Assembly: GCA_033283325.1 (NCBI GenBank)
Contig: JAWMQO010000005.1
Coordinates: forward strand, 186,001 to 250,000
Direction: 5' to 3'
DNA: 64,000 nt
DNA from: Mangrovimicrobium sp033283325
Lineage (GTDB): Bacteria > Pseudomonadota > Gammaproteobacteria > Pseudomonadales > Halieaceae
Every line of letters begins with the position of its first letter. Position 1 is the first letter of the stretch. The notes under the pieces are model-generated. The model ran no database searches, had not been told where the DNA came from, and worked only from the letters and a program-made list of their open reading frames with translations. Both the position numbers and the translations under genes were made by a program. This document shows, piece by piece, positions 10,406 to 20,754 of this stretch.

Positions 10406-11981
10406 AGCGCCCCGGAATCGCCTGCAGCAGGCGGCGCGTGTAGTCCTCCTTCGGCGTCTCGAAGAGCTCCGTGCCGCTGCCCTGCTCCACCACTTCGCCC
10501 TTGTAGAGCACCAGGATGCGGTCCGCCAGGTGGCGCACCACTGCCAGGTCGTGGGAGACGAAGAGCATGGTCAGCCCGTACTCCTTGCCGAGGTCGAGCA
10601 TCAGGTCGAGGATCTGCGCCTGGATGGTCACGTCGAGGGCGGAGACCGGTTCGTCGGCGACGATGAACTCCGGCCGCGTGGCGAGAGCCCGGCCGATGGC
10701 GATACGCTGGCGCTGGCCGCCGGAAAACTCGTGGGGGTACTTGCGGACGAAGTTGCGGGCCAGGCCCACATCGTCCATCAGTTTCAGCACGCCGCTGGCG
10801 ACGGTCTTACGGTTCTCGATGCCGTGCAGCAGCAGCGGTTCGGCCAGGGTGTCGAACACGGTCATGCGCGGGTTCAGGGAGGCGAAGGGATCCTGGAAGA
10901 TCATCTGCATGCGCCGGCGCATTTTCTTCAGGTCGCCGCCTTCCAGCTTCGTCAGGTCGGTGCCGTCGAAGAGCACCTCACCGCTGGTCACCGGCACCAG
11001 GCGCAGTATCGAGCGCCCGATGGTGGATTTACCCGAGCCGGATTCGCCCACCAGGCCGAGGATTTCCCCGCGGTTGATGTCGAAGCTGACATTGTTGACC
11101 GCCTTCACTGGCTCCTTGTGCTTGCCCTGGGGGAACCAGGTGCAGAGCTCCTTTACGTGGATGAGCGGTTCCGGGTGGGGCACCGGGTCTTCCTTGCTGC
11201 CCGCGGGAATCGCCGCCAGCAGTTTCTTCGTGTAGGGATGCTCGGCGTTGTGGAAGATGTGCTGGCTGTCGCCGCCCTCGACGATCTTGCCCTTCTGCAT
11301 CACTACGATCTGGTCGGCGATGTCCGCCACCACCGCGAGGTCGTGGGAAATGAAGATCACTCCGACGTTGCGGCGCGTTTGCAGGTCCGCGATCAGCTCC
11401 AGGATCTGCGCCTGGATGGTCACGTCCAGCGCGGTGGTCGGTTCGTCGGCGATCAGCAGCTTGGGCTCGTTGATCAGCGCCATGGCGATCATCACCCGCT
11501 GGCGCATGCCGCCGGAGAACTGGTGGGGGAAGTTGTCGAAGGTAGTTTCCGGGTCGCGGATGCCCACTTCCTCCAGCAGTTCGATGGCGCGTTTCTTCGC
11601 CTCCGCCTTGCTCACCTTCTTGTGGTAGAGCAGGGGTTCCATCAACTGCTTGCCCACGGTCATGAAGGGGTTGAGGCAGGTCATCGGGTCCTGGAAGATC
11701 ATGGCGATGTCGCGACCGCGGATCTCGCGCAGCTGCGACTCGCTCATCTGCAGCAGGTCCCTGCCTTCGAACAGTGCGGTGCCGCCGTCGACGCGGCCCG
11801 GGGGCTGCGGTATCAGGCCGAGCATGGAGTAGCAGGCTACCGACTTGCCGGAGCCGGACTCGCCGATGATGGCGGTGATCTTGCCGGTCTCCACGCTGAA
11901 GGAAATGTCATCCACCGCGCGGGAGGTGCCCATGCGGGTAACGAAGCTGACTTGCAGGTTGTTTACTTCGAGCAGTGCCAT
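10395..11981 (-). CDS. fused double ATP-binding subunit of peptide ABC transporter
   Basis: A 528-residue protein with two complete ABC ATPase modules in one chain, like YejF or GsiA. Module 1 has Walker A GESGSGKS at 40-47, signature FSGGMRQR near 155 and Walker B LLIADEP near 175; module 2 has Walker A GESGSGKS at 312-319, signature FSGGQRQR near 419 and FIVADEP near 440. The segment HPYTKKLLAAIP and the final DYTRRLLQAIPG are the oligopeptide/dipeptide-type C-terminal motifs that close each module. It energises uptake through the two permeases encoded directly upstream. The start shares a base with the stop of the upstream permease (TGATG). The fused arrangement means one gene replaces oppD and oppF. 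Confidence 0.94.
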   Translation of the reverse strand: MALLEVNNLQVSFVTRMGTSRAVDDISFSVETGKITAIIGESGSGKSVACYSMLGLIPQPPGRVDGGTALFEGRDLLQMSESQLREIRGRDIAMIFQDPMTCLNPFMTVGKQLMEPLLYHKKVSKAEAKKRAIELLEEVGIRDPETTFDNFPHQFSGGMRQRVMIAMALINEPKLLIADEPTTALDVTIQAQILELIADLQTRRNVGVIFISHDLAVVADIADQIVVMQKGKIVEGGDSQHIFHNAEHPYTKKLLAAIPAGSKEDPVPHPEPLIHVKELCTWFPQGKHKEPVKAVNNVSFDINRGEILGLVGESGSGKSTIGRSILRLVPVTSGEVLFDGTDLTKLEGGDLKKMRRRMQMIFQDPFASLNPRMTVFDTLAEPLLLHGIENRKTVASGVLKLMDDVGLARNFVRKYPHEFSGGQRQRIAIGRALATRPEFIVADEPVSALDVTIQAQILDLMLDLGKEYGLTMLFVSHDLAVVRHLADRILVLYKGEVVEQGSGTELFETPKEDYTRRLLQAIPGRSLL

Positions 11982-12867
11982 CAGTCTTTGGACCTCCGTA
12001 CGTCGAGGGCGTCACGCAGGCCGTCGCCAAGGAAATTGAGGCAGAACAGGGTGATACTGAGCGCCAGGCCGGGGAAGATCAGCAGCCAGGGGAATTCCTC
12101 CATGGTCTCGGCGCCGTAGGAAATCAGCAGGCCCCAGGAGGTCTTGGGGGGCTGCACGCCGAGGCCGAGGAAGCTGAGGAAGGCCTCCAGCAGCATCACC
12201 GAGGGGATGGTCAGCGTGGTGTACACGATGATCGGCCCCAGGGCGTTGGGAATCAGGTGCCGGCGGATGATGGTACCGGGTGACAGGCCCAGGGAGGTGG
12301 CCGCCTCGACGAACTCCTGCTGGCGCAGGCTCTGCACCTGGCTGCGCATGATCCGCGCCATGGTCAGCCACTCCACCGCGCCGATGGCGAGGAAGAGCAG
12401 CAGCATGTTGCGGCCGAAGACCACCATCAGCAGGACGATAAAGATCATGAAGGGCAGGGCGTACATGATGTCCACCAGGCGCATCATGATGGCGTCGGTG
12501 CGCCCGCCGACGTAGCCCGCGATCGCGCCCCAGGTAATGCCGATCACTAGGGCGACGGCGGTGGCCACGAAGCCGACGGCGAGGGAGACCCGGCCGCCGT
12601 ACATGATCTGGGTGAGCAGGTCGCGGCCAAAGATGTCGGTGCCCAGCCAGTGGGCGGCGGAGGGACCGGAGGCGCCCAGCTCAAGATTCTGCGTCTCGTA
12701 GGAATAGGGTGCGAGCCAGGGCGTGAGCAGGGCGATGATGATGAAGAACGCCAGGACGAACAGGCCGATCAGCGCCATTCGGTTCTTGCGCAGCCGCAGC
12801 CAGGCATCCTGCCACAGGGACGTGCCCTGTTCCGCCTCGCTGATATCGGTGAGGATCTCTGAGGTCA

Positions 12868-12868
<1 letters not shown>
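11981..12868 (-). CDS. peptide ABC transporter permease, OppC/DppC type
   Basis: A 295-residue inner-membrane permease. The N-terminal cytoplasmic stretch (SLWQDAWLRLRKNRMALIG) is the OppC_N motif before the first helix. The DppC-like HWLGTDIFGRDLLTQIMYGGRVSL sequence and the EAA loop (EAATSLGLSPGTIIRRHLIPNALGPIIV) are clear; the EAA loop contacts the ATPase. The C-terminus SITLFCLNFLGDGLRDALDVR is diagnostic of the family. The start overlaps the OppB-type stop by one base (TAATG) and the end overlaps the ATPase gene likewise, giving a strictly coupled set. Confidence 0.94.
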
Positions 12869-13800
<932 letters not shown>

Positions 13801-13809
13801 GATTCCGTA

Positions 13810-15453
13810 TTACTCCTGTGCTCCCCAGGCCGGCGCGTCCGGGGTCAACCTGGTGTACTTGAAATTGGGGATGTCCAGCAGGTTCGAGGGCAGGCCGTTG
13901 ACGCTGGGCTGGATGAGGTGCTGGCTGGTATAGGTATACAGCGGGATGATCGGCGTCTCGTTTATCAACAGGGTCTCCGCCTCCTGCAGAAGCGCGCTGC
14001 GTGCGACGGGATCGAGGGTCGCGGGCGCCAGTTCCTGCAGTATTTCATCATATCGCCGGTTGGAGAAGCCAGTCCGGTTGAAGCCGTTTTCGCTGGTAAA
14101 GGCCGAGAGGAAGAACGTTACATCGATAATGCCCGACTGCCAGCCCATACGGGCGATCTGGTAGTCCCGGTTGTCGGTGGTGTCGAGGAAGACTTTCCAT
14201 TCCTGGTTGACCAGTTCGACGTGGATATTGAGTTCGTCTTTCCACATCTGCTGCATGGCGACCACGATCTTGCGATGGTTTTCGCTGGTGTTGTAGAGCA
14301 GTTCCAGTTTCGGCAAGCCTTCGCCGTCCGGATAGCCCGCTTCCGCCAGCAGGGCGCGTGCCCTTTCGGGGTCGTAGTCGAGAAGGTCCGGGGGCTGGTA
14401 ACCGGGGATCAGGTCGCGGGGTATGAGACCGGGGCTGGGCACCCCAGTGCCCAGGAGTAGCTTGTCGACCAGTCCCTCGCGGTCCAGGGACATGGCCAGG
14501 GCCTGGCGTACCCGCGGATCGTCCACCGGCGCACGCTCGGTATTGAACATGAAAAAGTAGGTGCCCAGTTGCGGGGCCTGCAGGTAGGGCGAGGGCTTTT
14601 GCTCGCGGTACCAGGGGATGCGCGACAGCGGCACCCGGCGGGTGTAGTGCAACTGGCCGACGCGGAACATCTTCTCTGTCGACAGCAGGTTCTCGAGGGT
14701 GTGAAAGACGATGCCGTTGAGGGCAACCTTGTCCGCATCCCAGTACCAGGGATTCTTGCTAACCTCTACAGCCCTGCCGATGGGCCAGCTGTCGAGCTTG
14801 AACGGCCCATTGCCGACGAAGTTTTCCGGCCGGGTCCAGCCGCTGTAGCGAGCGGTGAACTCGCCCTGTGCCTCGACGGTGGCCCGGTGTACCGGGTAGT
14901 TGGGGTGGTTGGCCAGTTCCTGGAGGAAGTAGGGGGTGGGATTCTCCAGTTCGATCCGCAGCGTGTGGCTATCGAGTGCCCGTATCCCCACCGCGCTGAA
15001 ATCCGGATTGTCGCCCCTGGCGAATTCCTCGGCGCCGATGACCGGGTAGAGGACATAGGCGTTCTGGTTACCCATGGCGGGGTGCAGGGAGCGCATGAAG
15101 GACCACTCCCAGTCCTGCGCGGTCAGCGCCTCGCCGTTGGACCAGCGTGCCGCCGGGTTGAGGTGGAAGGTGTAGGTCCTGCCGTCCTCACTGATATCCC
15201 AGGAGCTGGCCGTACCGGGTTCGATGGCGAGGGTTTCGGGGTTGAATGTCACCAGCCCCTCGAAGAGGGCGCGGGCAATATCGCTGTCCGAACTCGACGT
15301 CATCACGTGGGGGTCGAGGGCCTGTGGCCCCACGCCCAGACCGTAGTGGAGCACGCCCTCGCGGTTGCCGGAAACCACGTTGGATTCACCCTGCCCGCAA
15401 CCCGCGGCGCAAAGCGCGGCGAGCAGGGCGAGGGTTGCGCGAATCCGGGGCAT
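13810..15453 (-). CDS. peptide ABC transporter substrate-binding lipoprotein (copy A)
   Basis: About 547 residues from the ATG at 15453, giving MPRIRATLALLAALCAAGC with a lipobox-like end at Cys19. The body is a family-5 extracellular solute-binding protein of the OppA type: GPQALDPHVMTSSSDSDIARALFEGL near the N-terminus, TYTFHLNPAARWSNGE and NPTPYFLQEL in lobe I, and DPRVRQALAMSLDREG in lobe II. It should be anchored in the inner membrane and deliver oligopeptides to the OppB/C-type permeases encoded downstream. It lies five bases after a close paralog (copy B). The N-termini of the two copies align exactly at the lipidated cysteine, which supports both chosen starts over longer frames. Specificity may differ between copies. 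Confidence 0.9.
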   Translation of the reverse strand: MPRIRATLALLAALCAAGCGQGESNVVSGNREGVLHYGLGVGPQALDPHVMTSSSDSDIARALFEGLVTFNPETLAIEPGTASSWDISEDGRTYTFHLNPAARWSNGEALTAQDWEWSFMRSLHPAMGNQNAYVLYPVIGAEEFARGDNPDFSAVGIRALDSHTLRIELENPTPYFLQELANHPNYPVHRATVEAQGEFTARYSGWTRPENFVGNGPFKLDSWPIGRAVEVSKNPWYWDADKVALNGIVFHTLENLLSTEKMFRVGQLHYTRRVPLSRIPWYREQKPSPYLQAPQLGTYFFMFNTERAPVDDPRVRQALAMSLDREGLVDKLLLGTGVPSPGLIPRDLIPGYQPPDLLDYDPERARALLAEAGYPDGEGLPKLELLYNTSENHRKIVVAMQQMWKDELNIHVELVNQEWKVFLDTTDNRDYQIARMGWQSGIIDVTFFLSAFTSENGFNRTGFSNRRYDEILQELAPATLDPVARSALLQEAETLLINETPIIPLYTYTSQHLIQPSVNGLPSNLLDIPNFKYTRLTPDAPAWGAQE

Positions 15454-15458
15454 ATTGA

Positions 15459-17117
15459 TCAGTGGGCGTCCGCTGCTACTTTTGCGTTTTCTTCCTTGTC
15501 CCAATCGGGATCCAGCCAGATGTACTTGAAGTTCATCGAATCCATGAGATTGGAGGGCATGTCCTTCACGCTGGGGTGGATCAGGTGATTACTGGTGTAA
15601 GTATAGATGGGCAGGATCGGCATCTGCTCCATCAGGCGCTTTTCCGCCTCGTAGAAGATGCGGTAGCGTTCCTCTCGGGTCTCGGCGCGCGGGGCCTCCC
15701 GCAGGATCATCTCGTCGTAGACCGGGTCGGCGAAGCCGGTATTGTTGTTGCCGCCGCCGCTGATGTACATGTCGAGGAAGTTGTTGGGGTCGACGTAATC
15801 GCCGATCCAGCCGCGCCGGGCGATCTGGAAGTTCATGGTGTCGATGGTGTCGAGATAGACCTTCCACTCCTGGTTGGCGATGCCGACTTCGACATTGAGT
15901 ACCTCGTTCCACATCTGCTGCAGCGCCACGGCGATCTTGCGGTGGTCTTCCTGGGTGTTGTAGGTGACCTCCACCGGCGGGAAGCCTTTGCCATCCGGGT
16001 AGCCCGCGTCGGCGAGCATCTTGCGGGCCTTCTCCGGGTCGTACTGGAACAGGATCGGCGGTTCGTAGCCGAGGGTTCCCGGGGGCGTGATCGTGTAGGC
16101 GGGGAAGCGGGATTTCTTCAGCACGGTGTTGTTGAGCTTCACCCGGTCGATGGCCAGCGAGAAAGCCCAGCGCACGCGTACGTCATCCATGGGTGCCTTG
16201 TTGGTGTTGAAGAGGTAGAAATAGGTGCCGAGGTAGGGCGCCTGCACATGGGGAGTGTTTTCCATCGCCTCGTAGACCGGGATCTTGTCCAGCGGCACGG
16301 TCTGGGTGTAGTGCAACTGGCCGACCCGGAACATGCGCTCCTCGCTGACCACGTTCTCGGTGGGATAGTAGACGATGCCGTTGAGGCTGACTGTGTCCCG
16401 GTCCCAGTAGGTCTCGCTCTTTTCCACCACGATGCGCCGGTTCAGCTTCCATTCCTTGAGGGTGAAAGGCCCGTTGCCGACGATGTTCTCCACCCGGGTC
16501 CACTTGGTGTAGCGGTCGGTGGCCTTGCCGAATTTCTCGATGGTCGCCGGGTGGACCGCATAGGTGCTGTAGTGATCCATCAGCTGGAGGAAGTAGGGGG
16601 TGCGGGCGTTGAGGCTCACCTGCAGAGTCAGGTCGTCAATCGCCTTGACGCCCACCTGGCTGAAATCCTCGAGGTCGCCCTTGGCGTATTTCTCCGCATT
16701 CACCAGCGGGAACAACATGTAGGCGTACTGGTTGCCCATGGCCGGGTTGAGCGCCCGCGCCCAGGACCAGACGTAATCGTGGGCCGTCACCGGCTCGCCG
16801 TTGGACCATCGGGCCTCGGGGTTGATGTGGAAGGTGTAGAGCTTGCCGTCCTCGGAGATGTCCCAGCTCTCGGCGACCCCGGGTTCGGGCTCCAGGGTCC
16901 AGGGGTTTTTCACCGCCAGCCCCTCGAAGAGGGCGCGGATGATGTGGTTTTCGGGTACGCCGGTGACCACGTGGGGGTCCAGGCCCTGAGGTTCGGAGCC
17001 GTTGCCGTAGTGGAGAATGCCCTCCCGGTTGCCGATCTCGACGTTGGTTTCACCGCCGGTGCAGGCGGCGAGCAGGGTAATGAATACGAGCGGCAGGAGG
17101 TGGCGCAGACGGGGCAT
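15459..17117 (-). CDS. peptide ABC transporter substrate-binding lipoprotein (copy B)
   Basis: About 552 residues from the ATG at 17117 (MPRLRHLLPLVFITLLAAC, lipobox LAAC with Cys19); a longer in-frame ATG at 17153 is possible but would spoil the signal peptide. The OppA-type motifs are GSEPQGLDPHVVTGVPENHII, LYTFHINPEARWSNGEPVTAHDYVWSWARALNPAMGNQYAYML and a C-terminal NHLIHPSVKDMPSNLMDSMNFKY. It is the first gene of the operon, followed directly by its paralog and the permeases. Neither copy has a strong Shine-Dalgarno sequence, so expression may be modest or leader-dependent. Function: periplasmic capture of oligopeptides. Confidence 0.9.
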   Translation of the reverse strand: MPRLRHLLPLVFITLLAACTGGETNVEIGNREGILHYGNGSEPQGLDPHVVTGVPENHIIRALFEGLAVKNPWTLEPEPGVAESWDISEDGKLYTFHINPEARWSNGEPVTAHDYVWSWARALNPAMGNQYAYMLFPLVNAEKYAKGDLEDFSQVGVKAIDDLTLQVSLNARTPYFLQLMDHYSTYAVHPATIEKFGKATDRYTKWTRVENIVGNGPFTLKEWKLNRRIVVEKSETYWDRDTVSLNGIVYYPTENVVSEERMFRVGQLHYTQTVPLDKIPVYEAMENTPHVQAPYLGTYFYLFNTNKAPMDDVRVRWAFSLAIDRVKLNNTVLKKSRFPAYTITPPGTLGYEPPILFQYDPEKARKMLADAGYPDGKGFPPVEVTYNTQEDHRKIAVALQQMWNEVLNVEVGIANQEWKVYLDTIDTMNFQIARRGWIGDYVDPNNFLDMYISGGGNNNTGFADPVYDEMILREAPRAETREERYRIFYEAEKRLMEQMPILPIYTYTSNHLIHPSVKDMPSNLMDSMNFKYIWLDPDWDKEENAKVAADAH

Positions 17118-17341
17118 GGGGCAGGGGTCCGGATCGGTGTTAGTGTTTGGCATTATAGCGATAGACGAATGAGGCTGCCGAAACCTCAATTGGGAGCTGG
17201 CGCTGGTGGTGACCCGGCTTCCGCGTCAGTAAAGTGGCGCAAATGGTTGAAAGGGTCTACCGTGCTTGGGGCCGCTGTGCAAACCAGGTAAGTGGATGGC
17301 TTGCCCATACGCGACCAGCCCTGAGCCTCCGGAGGTGCAAT

Positions 17342-17929
17342 ATGCCCGAAACCGACCCTCCCGCCCGCCTGCCGCAAATCAGCGAGGACGAATTCAACGA
17401 CGACACCCGCGCCTTCTTCGCCCAATGGAGTAATGATTTCTTCCAGGACGTGGACAAGAACCCGGTACTGCGGACTTTCGCCCACCATCCGGCCCTGGCC
17501 AATGCCTTTTCTCCCCTGAACGTCCACCTGCTCACCGGCAACACGCTGCCGGTCAAGCAGCGGCAGATCGCGATCATGCGCACCGCCTGGATATGCGGCT
17601 GTACCTACATGTGGTCCAGCCACCTGAGGACCAGCCAGCGCTGCGGTTTGTCGACGGACATGTACGACCCGATCAAGCGCGGTGCCCACCACCCCTGGTT
17701 CAGCCCCTTCGAACGCACGGTTATCCTGGCGACGGAAGAGCTGGTGCATGAGAAGCGGATCAGTGATGCGAACTGGCAGATCCTCTCATCGGAGTGGAGC
17801 AAACAGCAGCTCCTGGATTTCATGTTCACCGTGGGCTGTTACGTGATGGTCGCCGGGGTGATGAACTCCGCCGGCGTGGAGCGCAATCCGGAGCTGCTGG
17901 AGCTCGCCGCTGAATTCGGCGCTCCCTGA
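17342..17929 (+). CDS. carboxymuconolactone decarboxylase-family protein
   Basis: A 195-residue all-helical protein of the CMD/AhpD superfamily. The start at 17342 is fixed by a perfect GGAGG at 17331-17335, six bases upstream; the frame runs further upstream but without a usable site. The family core is the helix LPVKQRQIAIMRTAWICGCTYMWSSH followed by a C-terminal helix with CYVMVAGVMNSAGV. In related proteins the motif is W-C---YEW--H; here the glutamate is a methionine (YMWSSH) while the histidine and the tryptophan are kept, so the catalytic proton relay may be altered. Relatives are decarboxylases, peroxidase partners or enzymes of unknown use. It is transcribed divergently from the peptide transporter and converges on the sulfatase. 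Confidence 0.83.
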   Translation: MPETDPPARLPQISEDEFNDDTRAFFAQWSNDFFQDVDKNPVLRTFAHHPALANAFSPLNVHLLTGNTLPVKQRQIAIMRTAWICGCTYMWSSHLRTSQRCGLSTDMYDPIKRGAHHPWFSPFERTVILATEELVHEKRISDANWQILSSEWSKQQLLDFMFTVGCYVMVAGVMNSAGVERNPELLELAAEFGAP

Positions 17930-17931
17930 GT

Positions 17932-19401
17932 CTAGTCTGCGTACCAGCCGCGCGTATTGGCCGCCATTTCCGCCTGCTTGCGCGCGAAGGCCTCACGTAG
18001 CCGGGCGAGTTCCTGCGGATACCTCGCGGCGACGTTATAGGCTTCCTGTGGGTCGTTCTCGAGATCGAACAGCCATTCTTCCTGTGGAATTCCCATGGCC
18101 ACGGGCATCTGCTCGGTCCCGTAATGTACGGGAGCGGCGGCGCGGTACTTGAAGCGCGGGCCGCGCACGGCGAACAGCTGCTCGCCATCGTAGTGGTAGA
18201 GGTACTCGTGCGGCGTTTCGCTGCCGCCGTCGAGTAGCGGCAGGATACTCCTGCCATCGAGAATCCGGTCCGTGGGTACCGGCAGTCCGAGGATGTCGAG
18301 GAGTGTGGGCAGCAGGTCGATACCCATCGCCATGGCCGACTGGGTCTGCCCTTCCGGGATGCGCGCCGGCCAGTGGGCAATGAAGGGAACCCGCATGCCG
18401 CCCTCGAAGGTACTGCCCTTGCGCCCGCGCAGTGCTCCCGGACTGCCCTGGAACCAGGGCCCGTTGTCGGAGCTGACCAGGATCAGGGTGTTGTCCAGCT
18501 GGCCACTGCTTTCGAGGTGGGCGAGGATGCGCCCGACACCCTCGTCTATTTCCTCCAGCACGTCGCCGTAGAGACCCGCGTCTGAACGGCCCCGGCGCTC
18601 GTCGCGGGCGTGCAGGGGCCGGTGGGGGAAGTTGTGGGCGAAGTAGAGGAAGAAGGGCTGGCCGGCACTCGCCGCCATGAAACCGATGGCTTCGCGGGTG
18701 TAGACCTCGGTCATCCGCTGCTGGTCGGCGGGCGCCGGCGTGTCGACTTCTCGATTGCGGTACCAGGCGAAGGGCTGCATGTCGTTGCTGTACAGCGCCC
18801 CGTAGAAACTGTCGAAACCCATGTCGTTGGGCAGGCTGGGGCTGAGGTCGCCGAGGTGCCATTTGCCGACCATCCCGGTGCGGTAACCCGCGGCGCGCAG
18901 CAGGTCCGCGAGGGTGATTTCCTCGGCTGGCAGGCGCTGTGCGGAGCCCGGCGCCAGCACCCGGGTGAGCAGGTTTTTCAGCCCGGTGCTGGGGAAGATG
19001 ACGTCGGGCAGCCCTGCGCGCGGCGCCAGGCGGCCGGTAAGGAAGCCGGCGCGCGAGGGGGTGCAGACCGGGGAGGGCGAGTGGAAATCAGTAAAACTTA
19101 TCCCTCCGGCCGCCAGGCGCTCGAGGTTGGGTGTGCGAATGGGGCTTTGCCCCTGCGCGCCGGCGCCGATATCGCCGTAGCCCATGTCGTCGTAGAGAAT
19201 GAACAGGACGTTGGGAGCGTCGCGGGGGACCGGGCCGCCGGCGATGGATTGCAGGTACTCACGCTTGGACTCGAGATGGGCCCTGTCATCCTCCTGCTGT
19301 GGCCTGGTCAGGGCATAGAGAAGGTAGAGAGCTGCCACCAGGAGCAGTGTGGCCAGGCTTACCAGGATCGCGCGCAGCCAGCTGCCGAGGAATTTGAACA
19401 T
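17932..19401 (-). CDS. sulfatase (arylsulfatase family), membrane-anchored
   Basis: A 489-residue type I sulfatase. Residues 8-32 form one hydrophobic helix, probably an uncleaved anchor with the catalytic domain in the periplasm. The metal-binding pair is Asp71-Asp72 (ILYDDMGYGD), and the formylglycine precursor is Cys113 in PVCTPSRAGFLTGR, a perfect C-x-P-S-R motif. Further family landmarks are GMVGKWHLGD, FLYFAHNFPHRP and VSSDNGPW. Activity requires conversion of Cys113 to formylglycine by a separate enzyme that is not encoded in this window. It would release sulfate from a sulfate ester; the substrate is unknown. The gene ends three bases from the convergent CMD gene and stands alone or leads no clear operon. 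Confidence 0.93.
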   Translation of the reverse strand: MFKFLGSWLRAILVSLATLLLVAALYLLYALTRPQQEDDRAHLESKREYLQSIAGGPVPRDAPNVLFILYDDMGYGDIGAGAQGQSPIRTPNLERLAAGGISFTDFHSPSPVCTPSRAGFLTGRLAPRAGLPDVIFPSTGLKNLLTRVLAPGSAQRLPAEEITLADLLRAAGYRTGMVGKWHLGDLSPSLPNDMGFDSFYGALYSNDMQPFAWYRNREVDTPAPADQQRMTEVYTREAIGFMAASAGQPFFLYFAHNFPHRPLHARDERRGRSDAGLYGDVLEEIDEGVGRILAHLESSGQLDNTLILVSSDNGPWFQGSPGALRGRKGSTFEGGMRVPFIAHWPARIPEGQTQSAMAMGIDLLPTLLDILGLPVPTDRILDGRSILPLLDGGSETPHEYLYHYDGEQLFAVRGPRFKYRAAAPVHYGTEQMPVAMGIPQEEWLFDLENDPQEAYNVAARYPQELARLREAFARKQAEMAANTRGWYAD

Positions 19402-19486
19402 GCTTGTTATCTTCCGGGTCTACTCGTTCAGGGTCGCGAAGCCCCTCTATGCCACCCAACCGTTAGGCTGATACAGGATCGCACTC

Positions 19487-20722
19487 TCAGTGCTGGGCGC
19501 CCGGTAAACCCGCGAGGCGTTCTAGGTCCCTGCCCGCCGGGCGCTGGTAGAGGCTGAGGCCAAATTCTCCCACCACTGCGAACAGGTGGTCGAAGATATC
19601 CGACTGGATGCCCTCGTACTCGCCCCAGGCCGTGGTATTGGTGAAGCAGTATATCTCTATCGGGATGCCCTCGGCGCCCGGTTGCAACTGCCGCACCAGC
19701 AGGGTCATGTCCTGGCGAATGCGCGGGTGGTGCTTGAGGTAGTGGAAAATATATGCGCGGAAAGTGCCGATATTGGTCAGCCGGCGCATGTTGATCTCGC
19801 CCTCGATATGGCGTTCGCTGAGGGCCCGGTTGTACTCGGCCAGTTCCGCCTGCTTGCCGCTGAGGTAGTCCTGCAGTAGGGCGACCCGCCCGGCCCGCTC
19901 GATTTCCTCCGCGGAGAGGAAGCGCAGGCTGTTGGCGTCGAGGAAGAGGCTGCGCTTGATCCGCCGGCCGCCGGAATCGGACATCCCGCGCCAGTTCTTG
20001 AAAGGGTCGGAAATCAACTTGTGGGTGGGGATGGTGGTGATGGTCTTGTCCCAGTTCTGCACCTTCACCGTGTGCAGCTGGACGTCGATGACATCGCCAT
20101 CGGCGCCGAACTGGGGCGCCTCGATCCAGTCGCCGACGTGGATCATGTCCTGGGCATTGAGCTGGACGCTGGCCACCAGGGAGAGAATCGTATCCTTGAA
20201 GATCAGCATCAGTACCGCGGTGGCGGCGCCGAAGCCGGAGAGCAGGATCAGCGGTGAACGGTCGATCAGGGCGGCGATGGCGAGGATGATGCCGATGATC
20301 CAGAGGATCAGCTGCACCAGTTGGAGGAAGCCCTTTATGGGCCGCTGCCGGGCGCCCGGGGTCTGCTCGTAGATCGCGTTGGCCGCCTGCAGTACCGCCG
20401 TCAGGGTGAAGGTGATGATGATCACCATGTAGGCCCCGGTCACGTTGAGGACGACCTGCTCCAGGGAATTGTGGATCTGCGGCAGGATGTCGATACCGGC
20501 GTAGATGATAAATGCCGGGACCAGCTGCGCCAGGCGCCCCACCACCTTGTGGTCGATCAGTGCGTCGTCCCAGGTGGCTTCGGAGCGCCGCGCCATGGCA
20601 CGCGCGGCGCGCACCAGGAAGCGGCGGGTGAGCCAGTAGGCGAGCAGTGAGGCCAGCAGCAGGCCGCCCAGCGTCACCAGGTCGGGCAGGGCTGGAAACA
20701 GCTCAGCCATTCGTTCGAACAT
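19487..20722 (-). CDS. mechanosensitive channel, YbdG/MscS family
   Basis: A 411-residue MscS-family protein with several N-terminal helices, a pore-lining region (LLSGFGAATAVLMLIFKDTILSLVASVQL), the beta domain signature MIHVGDWIEAPQFGADGDVIDVQLHTVKVQNWDKTITTIPTHKLI and the C-terminal segment DPFKNWRGMSDSGGRRIKRSLFLD that is characteristic of the YbdG subfamily. YbdG-like channels open under membrane tension and help in mild osmotic downshock. It follows the porin gene on the same strand with a 32-base gap, so the two may share a transcript. Confidence 0.93.
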   Translation of the reverse strand: MFERMAELFPALPDLVTLGGLLLASLLAYWLTRRFLVRAARAMARRSEATWDDALIDHKVVGRLAQLVPAFIIYAGIDILPQIHNSLEQVVLNVTGAYMVIIITFTLTAVLQAANAIYEQTPGARQRPIKGFLQLVQLILWIIGIILAIAALIDRSPLILLSGFGAATAVLMLIFKDTILSLVASVQLNAQDMIHVGDWIEAPQFGADGDVIDVQLHTVKVQNWDKTITTIPTHKLISDPFKNWRGMSDSGGRRIKRSLFLDANSLRFLSAEEIERAGRVALLQDYLSGKQAELAEYNRALSERHIEGEINMRRLTNIGTFRAYIFHYLKHHPRIRQDMTLLVRQLQPGAEGIPIEIYCFTNTTAWGEYEGIQSDIFDHLFAVVGEFGLSLYQRPAGRDLERLAGLPGAQH

Positions 20723-20754
20723 CGGTGCAATTCCTACTTCGAGTTCCGTTCGCG

